Below, piece after piece: positions 8,721 to 17,765 of a stretch of 64,000 nt of DNA. Numbering within the stretch: position 1 is the stretch's first letter; each line of letters starts with the position of its first letter. The DNA lies in assembly GCF_015840715.1 (NCBI RefSeq), contig NZ_CP060397.1:2810686-2874685 (forward strand), in the 5' to 3' direction. Source of the DNA: Synechococcus sp. CBW1004. Lineage in GTDB: Bacteria > Cyanobacteriota > Cyanobacteriia > PCC-6307 > Cyanobiaceae. The position numbers were made by a program, and so were the translations under genes. Under the pieces are notes generated by a model. The model was not told the DNA's origin and searched no databases. It saw nothing but the letters and a program-made list of their open reading frames with translations.

Positions 8721-8798
8721 CGGCGGGGACTCGGCAGTGCGGGCGGTGGGGCCCGTCGGGCTCCCTAGCATCGCCGCCCCTGCGCCCCTCCCGACGCC

Positions 8799-9740
8799 AT
8801 GGCTGCCGAAACGACCGGTTCCCCGAGCGGCTGGTCCTACCTGGGGCACCGGGTGCACTGCCTCAGCGCCGGTCCTGAGGAGCCGCGCGGGCCGGCCGTG
8901 CTCCTGGTCCATGGCTTCGGCGCCTCCACCGACCACTGGCGCTTCAACATTCCGGTGCTCTCGCAGCAGTACGAAGTGCATGCCCTCGATCTGCTCGGTT
9001 TCGGCCGCAGCGCCAAGCCCGCTGGCCTCTCCTACGGCGGCGAGCTCTGGGCCGATCAGCTGAGTGCCTACGTGCGCGAGCGCATCGGCAGGCCGACGGT
9101 GCTGGTGGGCAACTCGCTGGGGGGATATGCCGCCCTTGCCGCCGGCGCTTCCCTCGGCTCCGAGGCCGCGGGGGTGGTGCTGGTCAACGCCGCCGGCCCC
9201 TTCTCCGAGGAGCAGGCCGCCCCGACCGGCTGGGGGGCGATCGCCCGCCGCACGATCGGCGGGGCGCTGCTGCGCAGCCCGGTGCTGCAGCGGCTGATCT
9301 TCGAGAACCTGCGCCGTCCCGCCACCGTGCGCCGCACCCTGCGGCAGGTGTACATCGACCAGACCAATGTCGATGAGGCGCTGGTGCAGTCGATCCTGGT
9401 GCCCTCCCGCGATCCCGGCGCCTTCGGGGTGTTCCGCACCGTGTTCGACTTCCCCCGGGGCGAGCCGCTCGATGCCCTGTTCGCGCGGCTCCAGGCGCCG
9501 CTGCTGCTGCTCTGGGGCATCCGCGATCCGTGGATCAACGCCGCCGGCCGCCGCGCCCAGTTCCAGCGCCATGCGCCGGCGGCCACCAGCGAGGTGGTGC
9601 TGCAGGCGGGCCACTGCCCCCACGACGAGGTGCCCGAGCAGGTGAATGCCGCCCTGCTGGAGTGGTTGGAGGGCGTGTCGGCGGCTGAGACAACTGCTGC
9701 AACAGCGGCGATCTCGCAGCCTTCTGTTCTGGTTAAATGA
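8799..9740 (+). CDS. Alpha/beta-fold hydrolase
   Basis: Protein of 313 residues. It shows the oxyanion-hole motif HGFGAS, the nucleophile elbow GNSLGG (Ser near 107), an aspartate in LLLWGIRDPW, and the catalytic histidine in AGHCPHDEVPE: a complete Ser-Asp-His triad. Proteins of this type in cyanobacteria include esterases, haloalkane dehalogenase-like proteins and putative chlorophyll or lipid esterases, so the substrate is undetermined. The next gene starts 25 bases downstream on the same strand, so the two may be cotranscribed. Confidence 0.85.
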   Translation: MAAETTGSPSGWSYLGHRVHCLSAGPEEPRGPAVLLVHGFGASTDHWRFNIPVLSQQYEVHALDLLGFGRSAKPAGLSYGGELWADQLSAYVRERIGRPTVLVGNSLGGYAALAAGASLGSEAAGVVLVNAAGPFSEEQAAPTGWGAIARRTIGGALLRSPVLQRLIFENLRRPATVRRTLRQVYIDQTNVDEALVQSILVPSRDPGAFGVFRTVFDFPRGEPLDALFARLQAPLLLLWGIRDPWINAAGRRAQFQRHAPAATSEVVLQAGHCPHDEVPEQVNAALLEWLEGVSAAETTAATAAISQPSVLVK

Positions 9741-9765
9741 CGCACAACGTTACGAAGGAAGGCTG

Positions 9766-11970
9766 GTGACGGCATCGGTCGCGGTCTCTGGCCCCTCTGA
9801 AGGCATCGCAGGCGAACGCTCAGGCTCGAGACAGCCGCCGCCTGAGCCCAAGGCCTTCCGATACCGGCCGGACATCGACGCGCTGCGGGGCGTGGCGGTG
9901 ATCGCCGTGTTCATCTTTCACCTCAACGAGCATTGGCTGCCCGGTGGCTTCGTCGGTGTCGACGTCTTTTTCGTGATCTCGGGCTACGTGGTCACCGGCT
10001 CGCTGCTGAGCCACGGCGGCGAATCCATCGGCCAGAGGCTGCGCGGGTTCTACATGCGTCGGATCCGACGCCTGCTGCCCAATCTGCTGCTGACCCTCGC
10101 CGTCACCGCCGTCGGGGTGGCGCTGCTGATTCCCCCCACCGAGACGCGCTCTCTGTACCTGACGGCGGTCAAGGCGATCTACGGCTGGTCGAACAACCAC
10201 CTGCTGCAGTCCTCAGCCGACTACTTCGGCCTCGACTCCAGCCTCAACCCCTTCGTCCACACCTGGTCGCTGGGTGTGGAGGAGCAGTTCTATCTGGTCT
10301 TCCCCTTGCTGCTGATCCTGATCGGGAGCGGGGCACGCCGCACCCTGCCGATGCTGCTGGTGCTGATCGGAGTGTCGCTGGCCGCCAGTGCCTGGTGGAC
10401 GACGCATGCGCCGATGTCGGCCTTCTTCCTGATGCCGAGTCGTTTCTGGGAGCTCTCGATCGGTGCCGCGCTGCTGCTGCTGCAGCGCCGCTCCTTCTCT
10501 CTCGAGGGGCGGCTGCGGCCTGGGATCTCCTGGGCGCCCGTGGGTTGGCTGCGCGGACGGCATCTGCGCTGGCTGGGGTGGCTGGTGGTGATCGCGTCCC
10601 TGGTCTTCACCCCCGAGCGCCAGGGCTTTCCCACGCCGGGTGCTCTGCCCGCCGTGCTGGGAACCCTGCTGCTGCTGCATGCCGGCTCCGAAGCCGATGG
10701 CCGCTTTCTGCCCATCCGATCCCTCGAGCGGCTGCTGATCGCCCTCGGTCTTCTCTCCTACTCCCTCTATCTCTGGCACTGGCCGGTGGTCACCTTCCTG
10801 CGCTGGACCACCGGCCTCGAACGCCCCTGGCAATACCTGCTGGCCACCGTCCTCTCGCTCGGGCTGGCGTGGTTCGCCTACCGCTTCGTGGAACAGCCCC
10901 TTCGGCGCAGCCCGCTGCCAGCGATCCCGCATCTGGGCGTGACCTTCGCCTCGGTGATCCTTGCCTGGGTCGGCATCGATGCTCTCGCCCATCCCTATCG
11001 CGGCCGGCTGTTCCTGGGCAGCAACAGCGATCCGGTACCCAAGGCCGAGAGGATCTCGGAGCTGAGGCCGGTGATCCCCGGTACGGGCATCAGCGATGGC
11101 GAATGCGGTGTCCCCACATGGGAGGACTACGGCCCGGACTCACGGACCGACTTCGGCCCCTGCAGCAAACCGGGGCGTCCCGGTGCCGGAGAGATCTTCC
11201 TCCTGGGTGACTCCCACGCGCACCATCTCCTGCCGATGCTCGATGGGGTGACGGATCGAACCGGCCAGGCGATCTCCTTCAGCTTCAAGAGCAGCTGCCT
11301 GATCAGCCCCTCGCTCACGGTGAGCTTCGACAAAAAGCGCTACGAGCCCTGCCGAACTTTCGCCGCCGGTGAGCTGGATCGCGCCCTGGACCGCCTGCGT
11401 CCAGGCGATGTCGTGGTCATTGCCACCTGGTTCAACCGCCAGCTCGGGGACATCACCCCCGATGGCCGTGACAACGACTTCCCCGTCTACCTGGGAAGCC
11501 GCCGCCTCAGCCCCAGCGAGGTGCGCAGCCGGTTCGTCGCCGACATCCGCAGCCAGGCGCGGCGACTGGCGAGCCGCGGGATCCAGCTTGTGCTGGTGGT
11601 GGATGTGCCGATGCTCGCCCGTGACCCGGTGGTGTGCGATGCCTGGCCCCGGCTGGCTCTGCAGGGCACGCGCGCGGCCCTCTGCTCCGGCACCCCGGCG
11701 CTCACAGCCCGCATGCAGCGGACCGTGGCGGTCACGCTGGCCGCAGCAGCGCGGGGCCTGCCCAACGTCCACGTGTTTGACCCCACCCCGCTCCTGCTGG
11801 AGCAGGGCCTGGTGCGTCATCGGCTGACCGATGGCACGGTGGTCTACGCCGACTCTCACCATCTCAGCGTCAGCGGCAGCAGGATGCTGGCGGAGCCGTT
11901 CCACCGCTTCATGAGCGCGCGGGGGTTGCTCCCGTCCGCTCAGGCCATCAGCGCGCCGGGGCCAGGCTGA
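9766..11970 (+). CDS. Membrane acyltransferase (AT3) fused to SGNH domain
   Basis: About 734 residues. The N-terminal half is an acyltransferase-3 domain with the motif YRPDIDALRGVAVIAVFIFH (conserved Arg and His) and about ten membrane segments. The C-terminal ~280 residues are an SGNH hydrolase-type domain with GDSHAHHLLP (nucleophile Ser) and DSHHLSVSGS (catalytic Asp/His). This OatA/LPS-acetylase-type architecture moves acyl groups across the membrane onto surface sugars. The GTG at 9766 has a strong GAAGGAAGG just upstream. A paralog with the same architecture lies at 35093-37261. Confidence 0.9.
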   Translation: MTASVAVSGPSEGIAGERSGSRQPPPEPKAFRYRPDIDALRGVAVIAVFIFHLNEHWLPGGFVGVDVFFVISGYVVTGSLLSHGGESIGQRLRGFYMRRIRRLLPNLLLTLAVTAVGVALLIPPTETRSLYLTAVKAIYGWSNNHLLQSSADYFGLDSSLNPFVHTWSLGVEEQFYLVFPLLLILIGSGARRTLPMLLVLIGVSLAASAWWTTHAPMSAFFLMPSRFWELSIGAALLLLQRRSFSLEGRLRPGISWAPVGWLRGRHLRWLGWLVVIASLVFTPERQGFPTPGALPAVLGTLLLLHAGSEADGRFLPIRSLERLLIALGLLSYSLYLWHWPVVTFLRWTTGLERPWQYLLATVLSLGLAWFAYRFVEQPLRRSPLPAIPHLGVTFASVILAWVGIDALAHPYRGRLFLGSNSDPVPKAERISELRPVIPGTGISDGECGVPTWEDYGPDSRTDFGPCSKPGRPGAGEIFLLGDSHAHHLLPMLDGVTDRTGQAISFSFKSSCLISPSLTVSFDKKRYEPCRTFAAGELDRALDRLRPGDVVVIATWFNRQLGDITPDGRDNDFPVYLGSRRLSPSEVRSRFVADIRSQARRLASRGIQLVLVVDVPMLARDPVVCDAWPRLALQGTRAALCSGTPALTARMQRTVAVTLAAAARGLPNVHVFDPTPLLLEQGLVRHRLTDGTVVYADSHHLSVSGSRMLAEPFHRFMSARGLLPSAQAISAPGPG

Positions 11971-12042
11971 GCCGCCTAGATCCTCCATGGCGCAGCATCG
12001 GCGCCTGTTCCGCACGGTCGCAAACCGCTGATGGCGTTCCGA

Positions 12043-13239
12043 TCAGGCGGCCACACCCGGCAGGCGGCCCGGTGCCAGCTGCTCGAGAGGGTCAAACTGC
12101 CGTTTCACGGCCTCGATCAGCGGCCTCGAGGGCGCATCCAGCCAGGCGTGCAGATGCGATTCGGGGGGTTGGCGCAACACCGTGAGCCAGCCCCCCAGCT
12201 CCTGGCAGCGCTGTCGCAGCGACGCCACCCGGCTCGGATCCGTCGCTGCGGAAGGCATGGCGGTGCTCCATGCGTGGCCGATGCCACTCCCGGCCGCCAG
12301 CTCCACCGCCATCCCGCGCAGTTCCGGGCGTGCCAGCAGCGTCGCCACCCGATCACTCGGCACGGCCAGGCGCAGCAGCCACGCCGGGCTCGCCACTCCG
12401 ATCGCGCCGGGGTCCGGCTGGCCGCGGCCATGGGCCAGCAGCTCCTCCAGCGCGCCCGCCTCCACCTCGCGGCAGGCCAGGGCGGTGCGGCCGGCGATGG
12501 TCTGCACCTGCTCCCGCAGGCTGGTGGCGCTGACGCTGGCCAGGCCGATCAGCAGCTGAGGCTCCTCCCCCAGGCCGGCGGCGAGCGCCAGCGGCGCGTT
12601 CCACCAGTCGATCCGCTCCGGCGTCAGGCTTGAGCCCACCAGCCAGCCCACCAGGCTCCCCAGATCCTCCAGGCTGCCTCCCACCAGCAGGCCTCGTCGG
12701 GCCGGTGGGATCGGCTGGGTGCGCAGGGTCACGCTGCTGATCAGGCCCAGGGAGCCCCAGCTGCCGCAGAACAGCCGCATCAGGTCGTAGCCGGCCACGT
12801 TCTTCACCACCCGGCCGCCGGCCTTCGCTTCGACGCCATCGCTGCGCAGCAGCGACAGTCCGATCAGCTGGTCGCGCACCCCCAGATGGCGATGGCGGTA
12901 GCCGCCGGAGAGGCCGCGGGCCACCAGGCCGCCGATGCTGCCGGAGTCCGAGCCGCCCGGGCCGCTGCCCCAGGGGGGATCGACGGCCAGCCACTGGCGG
13001 TGCTCCGCCAGAGCCTGCTGCACCTCCTGCAGTGCGGTGCCGGCCCGCACCGTGAGCGTGAAATCTCCTGGGTTGTGCTCGAGGATGCCGCTCAGGGCCC
13101 GCAGGCTCACCGGCGTGCAGGGCTGGCGCAGCGGTGCCCCCCAGTCGAGCCGGCTGCCCAGGCCGCTGGGCAGCCAGGGGGTTCCCTGCTGGTGCAGCTC
13201 GCGCACCAGCTCCCGCAGATCCTTGGCGTCGGGCTGCAT
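12043..13239 (-). CDS. glcE: Glycolate oxidase-type FAD-binding subunit GlcE
   Basis: Protein of 398 residues, the usual length of GlcE. It has the FAD-binding (PCMH-type) signature in the first half, including a glycine/serine-rich segment GSIGGLVARGLSGG, followed by the GGRVVKNVAGYDL motif that is highly typical of GlcE. It would form a membrane-associated glycolate dehydrogenase with GlcD and GlcF, oxidising photorespiratory glycolate to glyoxylate. GlcF is encoded 1.9 kb away on the same strand; no glcD is seen in the window. ATG 13239 is used, with GTG 13242 one codon upstream. It diverges from the kinase gene with only about 17 bases between starts. Confidence 0.88.
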   Translation of the reverse strand: MQPDAKDLRELVRELHQQGTPWLPSGLGSRLDWGAPLRQPCTPVSLRALSGILEHNPGDFTLTVRAGTALQEVQQALAEHRQWLAVDPPWGSGPGGSDSGSIGGLVARGLSGGYRHRHLGVRDQLIGLSLLRSDGVEAKAGGRVVKNVAGYDLMRLFCGSWGSLGLISSVTLRTQPIPPARRGLLVGGSLEDLGSLVGWLVGSSLTPERIDWWNAPLALAAGLGEEPQLLIGLASVSATSLREQVQTIAGRTALACREVEAGALEELLAHGRGQPDPGAIGVASPAWLLRLAVPSDRVATLLARPELRGMAVELAAGSGIGHAWSTAMPSAATDPSRVASLRQRCQELGGWLTVLRQPPESHLHAWLDAPSRPLIEAVKRQFDPLEQLAPGRLPGVAA

Positions 13240-13256
13240 CACGGCACGATGGTGCC

Positions 13257-14762
13257 ATGCAGCAGGTTGGCTCGCCGCCGTTCAAGATCGTCGTCCTCGA
13301 TGACGACCCCACCGGCTCCCAGACGGTGCACAGCTGCCCGCTGCTGCTGCGCTGGGATCACGCCACCCTGCTGGAGGGTCTGCGTCACTCCTCGCCGCTG
13401 CTGTTCCTGCTGGCCAACACCCGCGCCCTCGATCCGGACGCGGCCCGCGAGCGGGTGAGCGAGATCTGCCGGGCCCTGGAGCCGGCCCTGCGCGAGGCCG
13501 GGCAATGCGGCTGGATCCGGGGCTGGCAGCTGGTGAGCCGCGGCGATTCCACCCTGCGCGGCCATTACCCGCTCGAGGTGGAGGTGCTCGCCGCCCAGCT
13601 GGGGCCCTTCGATGCCACGCTGCTGGCGCCTGCCTTCCTGGAGGGTGGCCGCTCCACCCGGGACGCGGTGCACCGCCTGGATGGCCATCCGGTGCATGAG
13701 ACCCCCTTCGCCCGCGACGCTCTGTTCGGCTACTGCCACAGCGACCTGCGCGCCTGGGTGGAGGAGAAGAGCGGTGGACGGATCGAGGCCGCCTCGGTGG
13801 GCCATCTGAGCCTCCGCGATCTGGAGGAACCGCCCGAGGCCCTGCGGGCGCGGCTGGCCGGTTTCGGTGGCAACACCACCGTGGTGGTGGATGCGGAGCG
13901 ACCGGAGCACCTCACCGCCCTGGCGGCGGCCATCCGGGAGTTGTCCTTCGCGCCGTTGCCCGATCGTCCTCAGGCCGCCGAGGGGTGTGCGTCGCCCTCC
14001 GGGACCACTTCTTGCCCGACGGCGCCCGCGCTGGCCCCCCTGGCGCTGCCGGCGGATGCAGTTTCGACGCGGCCTGTCGTGACGATGCCGCAGCGGCGCT
14101 TCCTGATCCAGAGCGCCGCCGGGCTGGTGGGGGCGCTGGCCGCCTTGCCGCCCCAGCCGCTGGAGGCCGCCGGGCTGGCTCACCTGCGCCGCCGGGATGG
14201 GCACGGCAGGGTTCGGCCCGGCCTGGTGATCGTCGGGTCGCATGTGCCGCTTGCCGACGCGCAGCTGGAGCGACTGCTGGCGGATCCCCGCTGCCGGGGC
14301 CTCGAGCTGCCGGTGGACCGGCTGCAGCGGGTGCTTGAGGGGCCCCTGCCCGACCGGTTGCTGGCTTCGCTGGAGGCGGACTGGCGCGGTCGGCTGGAGG
14401 CGGTGCTCGCCGCTGGTCTCACGCCGGTGCTGTACACCAGCCGGGGCGAGCGGCAATGCCGTCATGCCGCCGAGCGTCGCGCCCTCGGTCTCGCCCTGGC
14501 CGGCCTGATGGCACGGCTTGCCGCCGCCCTGGCACCGCAGCTGGGCTATCTGATCAGCAAGGGAGGCATCACCACCCACACGTTGCTGGCCGATGGTCTC
14601 GGCCTCGCCTCGGTGCTGCTGCAGGGTCAGCTGCTGCCGGGGCTGTCGCTGGTGCTCGCGGGGCCTGACGCCCTGCCCGTGCTCACCTTCCCCGGCAACC
14701 TCGGGGATGCCGGCACCCTTCATGAGGCCTGGCGCTGGATGGAGGATGGGAGTTCCGCCTGA
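13257..14762 (+). CDS. Four-carbon acid sugar kinase (DUF1537) family protein
   Basis: About 501 residues in two lobes. The N-terminal lobe begins KIVVLDDDPTGSQT, the hallmark DDxTG of the family, and contains SRGDSTLRGHYPLEVE. The C-terminal lobe has ISKGGITTHTLLADGLG, the nucleotide-binding GG(I/T)T motif, and ends with LTFPGNLGDAGTL. Characterised members phosphorylate threonate, erythronate or similar acid sugars. A low-complexity stretch (residues ~240-275) links the lobes. The gene lies between glcE and glcF but on the opposite strand. A role in disposing of hydroxy-acids related to photorespiration or sugar damage is possible but only inferred. Confidence 0.85.
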   Translation: MQQVGSPPFKIVVLDDDPTGSQTVHSCPLLLRWDHATLLEGLRHSSPLLFLLANTRALDPDAARERVSEICRALEPALREAGQCGWIRGWQLVSRGDSTLRGHYPLEVEVLAAQLGPFDATLLAPAFLEGGRSTRDAVHRLDGHPVHETPFARDALFGYCHSDLRAWVEEKSGGRIEAASVGHLSLRDLEEPPEALRARLAGFGGNTTVVVDAERPEHLTALAAAIRELSFAPLPDRPQAAEGCASPSGTTSCPTAPALAPLALPADAVSTRPVVTMPQRRFLIQSAAGLVGALAALPPQPLEAAGLAHLRRRDGHGRVRPGLVIVGSHVPLADAQLERLLADPRCRGLELPVDRLQRVLEGPLPDRLLASLEADWRGRLEAVLAAGLTPVLYTSRGERQCRHAAERRALGLALAGLMARLAAALAPQLGYLISKGGITTHTLLADGLGLASVLLQGQLLPGLSLVLAGPDALPVLTFPGNLGDAGTLHEAWRWMEDGSSA

Positions 14763-14772
14763 AGCCCCTGCC

Positions 14773-15102
14773 GTGACGTTCGCTCAGGTGAGCCTGCTGG
14801 TGGCGATCCTGGCGGAGGTGGTGGCCACCACCGCCCTCAAGGCCTCGGAGGGGTTCACCCGGCCGTGGCCTGCGCTGCTGGTTGTGGTCGGCTATGGCGT
14901 CTCCTTCTACAGCCTGTCGCTGACCATGCGCAGCATCCCTCTGGGATTGGTGTATGCGATCTGGTCGGGCCTGGGGCTGCTGCTGATCACCCTGGCGGGT
15001 TGGCTGCTCTGGGGCCAGCGGCTCGATCCGCCCGCGCTGGTGGGCATGGGCCTGATCGTTGCCGGGGTGATCGTGATCAATCTCAGCGGCCAGGCGCACT
15101 GA
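14773..15102 (+). CDS. Small multidrug resistance (SMR) family transporter
   Basis: Protein of 109 residues with four membrane helices, the standard SMR length and topology. The conserved membrane glutamate is present in the first helix (LLVAILAEVVATTALKASEG), and helix 3 has the IPLGLVYAIWSGLG signature. These dual-topology dimers export cationic toxicants or guanidinium using the proton gradient. The GTG start at 14773 lies ten bases after the kinase stop, so the two are probably cotranscribed. Confidence 0.9.
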   Translation: MTFAQVSLLVAILAEVVATTALKASEGFTRPWPALLVVVGYGVSFYSLSLTMRSIPLGLVYAIWSGLGLLLITLAGWLLWGQRLDPPALVGMGLIVAGVIVINLSGQAH

Positions 15103-15130
15103 GGCGGCCCGAGCCGGGGCGCACCCCGCC

Positions 15131-16543
15131 CTAGCCCCCCCGGGCACTGCGCACCAGCAGCTGCACCGGATGCATCACCGGCAGGGGCGTGGCGCTCTCC
15201 TCCAGGTGCCGGCGGATCTGCAGGCTGCAGCCGATGTTGGCGCTGACGGCGATGGCGGCGCCGGTGTTCGTCAGGTCGGCGGCCTTGAGGCGCCCCAGCT
15301 CCGCCGCCTCCTCGGGCTGCACCAGGTTGTAGATGCCGGCGCTGCCGCAGCACACCCCCGCCTCCATCGCCTCCACCAGGCGCACGTGCGGGATCCGCCG
15401 CAGCAGCTCGCGTGGCTGGCGGCTGATGCCCTGGCCGTGCAGCATGTGGCAGGCGTCGTGATAAGCGAGCACCAGCGGGCGCTCGGCCGTGGCCGGCTCG
15501 CCATCGGCGTGGCGCAGCGGTTGCAGCGAGGCCCGGAACGCCTCCGACAGGCCCACGCGCGCCAGGTACTCCTGGATGTCGGCGACACTGGCGGCGAAGC
15601 GGTCTGCGGTTGCGGCGATCGCTCCTTGCGCTTCCATGGCGCTGCCCTGGTCGGCTGATGCGGAACGCGCCGTGATCCTCTGCTCCAGCAGGTGCCCATA
15701 GGCCTTGAGGGTGTGGCCGCAGCCGGAGGCCGCCACCAGCACCGCCTCAAGCGGTTCGGCGCCCGCCGCTTTGCCGGGGCCCACCACCGCCTCGAAGCTC
15801 GCCATCAGGTCGGCCGCCAGCTGCCGCGTCTGCTCCAGCTCGCCCTGGTGATGGGTGACGGCCCCGCAGCAGCCCTGGCTCGGAGGGATCACCACCTCGA
15901 TGCCGTTGGCGCTGAGCAGCTCGATCGCGGCGGCATTCACGGCCGGATCGAACAGGCGCTGCACGCAGCCCAGCACCAGGCCCACCCGATGCCGCCGCTC
16001 CCCCTGGGCCGGCACCACCACCGGCCAGGGATCGGCGAAGGCCTCCGGCGCCAGCGGCGGCAGCAGCCGCTCCATCGCCTCGATCTGGGGGCCGAACAGG
16101 CGGGTGAGACCGCTGCGGCGTGCCAGCTCCTGCAGGGGGCCGCCGGCGTAGGCGCGTAACGGCGTCAGCAGTGCTCTCAGGCGCTGCGGATAGGGCAGCA
16201 GGGCGAAGAGCAGGCGGCGGAAGGCCCGCTGGGCGGGCGATCGCAGCTCCGGAGCGTTGAGCTTCGGGCGGGTGGCCTCGATCAGCTCGTCGTAGCGCAC
16301 GCCGGAGGGGCAGGCGGTGACGCAGGCGAAGCAGCCCAGGCAGCTGTCGAAATGGCTGGCGATGGTGGCATCGAGCTGCAGTTCGCCTGCCTCGATCGCC
16401 TTGAGCGTGTGGATGCGGCCGCGCGGCGAATCCATCTCCGTGGCGAGCACCCGGTAGCTGGCGCAGGTCGGCAGGCAGAAGCCGCAGTGCACGCAGGGAT
16501 CCGCGGCCTGCAGGGGGATGGCGGCGGTGGAAGGAGCGCTCAT
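15131..16543 (-). CDS. glcF: Glycolate oxidase-type iron-sulfur subunit GlcF
   Basis: Protein of 470 residues. It carries two [4Fe-4S] motifs in the first 110 residues, CVHCGFCLPTC and CLGCFACVTACPSG, followed by two CCG-type cysteine-rich modules, GCCGAVTHH and GVCCGSAGIYNL. This is the organisation of GlcF and related heterodisulfide-reductase-like subunits. It passes electrons from the FAD subunits towards the quinone pool. The partner glcE is 1.9 kb downstream on the same strand, separated by two genes in the opposite direction, so the two are not a simple operon. Confidence 0.92.
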   Translation of the reverse strand: MSAPSTAAIPLQAADPCVHCGFCLPTCASYRVLATEMDSPRGRIHTLKAIEAGELQLDATIASHFDSCLGCFACVTACPSGVRYDELIEATRPKLNAPELRSPAQRAFRRLLFALLPYPQRLRALLTPLRAYAGGPLQELARRSGLTRLFGPQIEAMERLLPPLAPEAFADPWPVVVPAQGERRHRVGLVLGCVQRLFDPAVNAAAIELLSANGIEVVIPPSQGCCGAVTHHQGELEQTRQLAADLMASFEAVVGPGKAAGAEPLEAVLVAASGCGHTLKAYGHLLEQRITARSASADQGSAMEAQGAIAATADRFAASVADIQEYLARVGLSEAFRASLQPLRHADGEPATAERPLVLAYHDACHMLHGQGISRQPRELLRRIPHVRLVEAMEAGVCCGSAGIYNLVQPEEAAELGRLKAADLTNTGAAIAVSANIGCSLQIRRHLEESATPLPVMHPVQLLVRSARGG

Positions 16544-16562
16544 GGGGGGCAGTCTGCCGCTT

Positions 16563-17762
16563 TCAGGCCGGAGGGTGCCGCCTCAGACGACCCCGCAGGC
16601 GTGCCCGCAGACGGCGCCCCGCACCAATGGCCCGCCTGAGGATCGGCTCGGGGGAGGTCGCGCCGGCGACAGGGGCCATGGGGTTGCTGAGCGCCCCGTG
16701 GCCGCTCGCCGCCACCGCGGTCCCGGACTCGACCGGGGGGTGTTGCTGCTGTTGTTCCAGGGCCGCCAGCCGGGCCCGCAGCTGCTCCAGTTCGCTTTCG
16801 GTCGCCGCCAGCTGGGCCTGGCGCTCCTGCCCCTGCAGCAGAACGCCGATCACCATCAATTCCAGCAGCCGCGACCAGCGCAGCAGGGCAGCCTCCAGGG
16901 GGGCCTGCAGGGCCTGGCCATAGGTCTCTGGGTTGAAGCGATCCTCCAGCGTGCGGGCATAGGCCAGGCGTTCGAAGCTGGCCTCGGTGGAGTGTTCGCC
17001 GATGCGGCCGATGTAGCGGCCGAGCCGTTGCGGCACGGTCACGGCCAGACGTTGAAGTTGCAGCAGGGCAACGTGTTTGGCGTAGTCCTGGCTGCTGCCG
17101 AGCACGAACCCCAGGCCCTGGGCGGCATGGAGGGCCAGGATGGCGGAGTGATCGCGCTGGCTGTAACGCACCCCGCGCATTGTGGCCAGGTAGGGCTGCA
17201 GCACTGCGGCCCGCTCCTGCAGGTGAGTGCGCTTGATCGCGAAGGCCCAGAGGCTGTGGGCGAACAGGGGGCGCAGAGGCAGCTCCTGTTCCAGATCCGG
17301 CAGCAGCACGGCGGTGTGCTCGGCCACGATCCCGTGAGCCGTGACGATCGCCACCTCGGGCTGCTGCAGCCCCCAGGCCATCAGCAGCTCCAGGGCCCGC
17401 AGGTAGTCGGGGCCGGGCACATAGTCGTCTTCGAAGAACAGGGTGTAGGCGGTGCGGCTCTGGCGCAGGCTCAGCTGCTCGGCCCGGGCGAACATGCGGG
17501 CGATGCCGATGTTCGTCGCCAGACGGTGCATCCGGGCCTGCGGTAAGTACCGCCGCACCAGCCAGGCCACGGTCTCCCGTCGGTCGGGAACGCCCTGGCG
17601 TTCATCCCGGGAGCCGGCAAAGCCATCGATCCAGACGTGCACAGCCGGGCTCCCTGCACCGGTGGGCAGCAGCGAGGCAAGGGCCCGCAGCACCGCTGCG
17701 GCGTACTGGGGCCGGTTGAAGGCCAGCACATGCACCTGGTCGTAGAGCGGATCCGGCCCCAT
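16563..17762 (-). CDS. GT-A-type glycosyltransferase with coiled-coil tail
   Basis: Protein of 399 residues. The N-terminus (VHVLAFNRPQYAAAVLRAL) is a glycosyltransferase strand-helix start, and LFFEDDYVPGPDYLRAL supplies an EDD metal-binding site of the kind seen in GT2 and GnT-I-like enzymes. After about residue 290 there is a coiled coil (QERQAQLAATESELEQLRAR) and a disordered, arginine-rich tail. It starts three bases after the ATP-grasp gene ends, so the two are cotranscribed. Donor and acceptor are unknown; surface polysaccharide synthesis is the likely process. Confidence 0.78.
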   Translation of the reverse strand: MGPDPLYDQVHVLAFNRPQYAAAVLRALASLLPTGAGSPAVHVWIDGFAGSRDERQGVPDRRETVAWLVRRYLPQARMHRLATNIGIARMFARAEQLSLRQSRTAYTLFFEDDYVPGPDYLRALELLMAWGLQQPEVAIVTAHGIVAEHTAVLLPDLEQELPLRPLFAHSLWAFAIKRTHLQERAAVLQPYLATMRGVRYSQRDHSAILALHAAQGLGFVLGSSQDYAKHVALLQLQRLAVTVPQRLGRYIGRIGEHSTEASFERLAYARTLEDRFNPETYGQALQAPLEAALLRWSRLLELMVIGVLLQGQERQAQLAATESELEQLRARLAALEQQQQHPPVESGTAVAASGHGALSNPMAPVAGATSPEPILRRAIGAGRRLRARLRGRLRRHPPA

Positions 17763-17765
17763 CCC

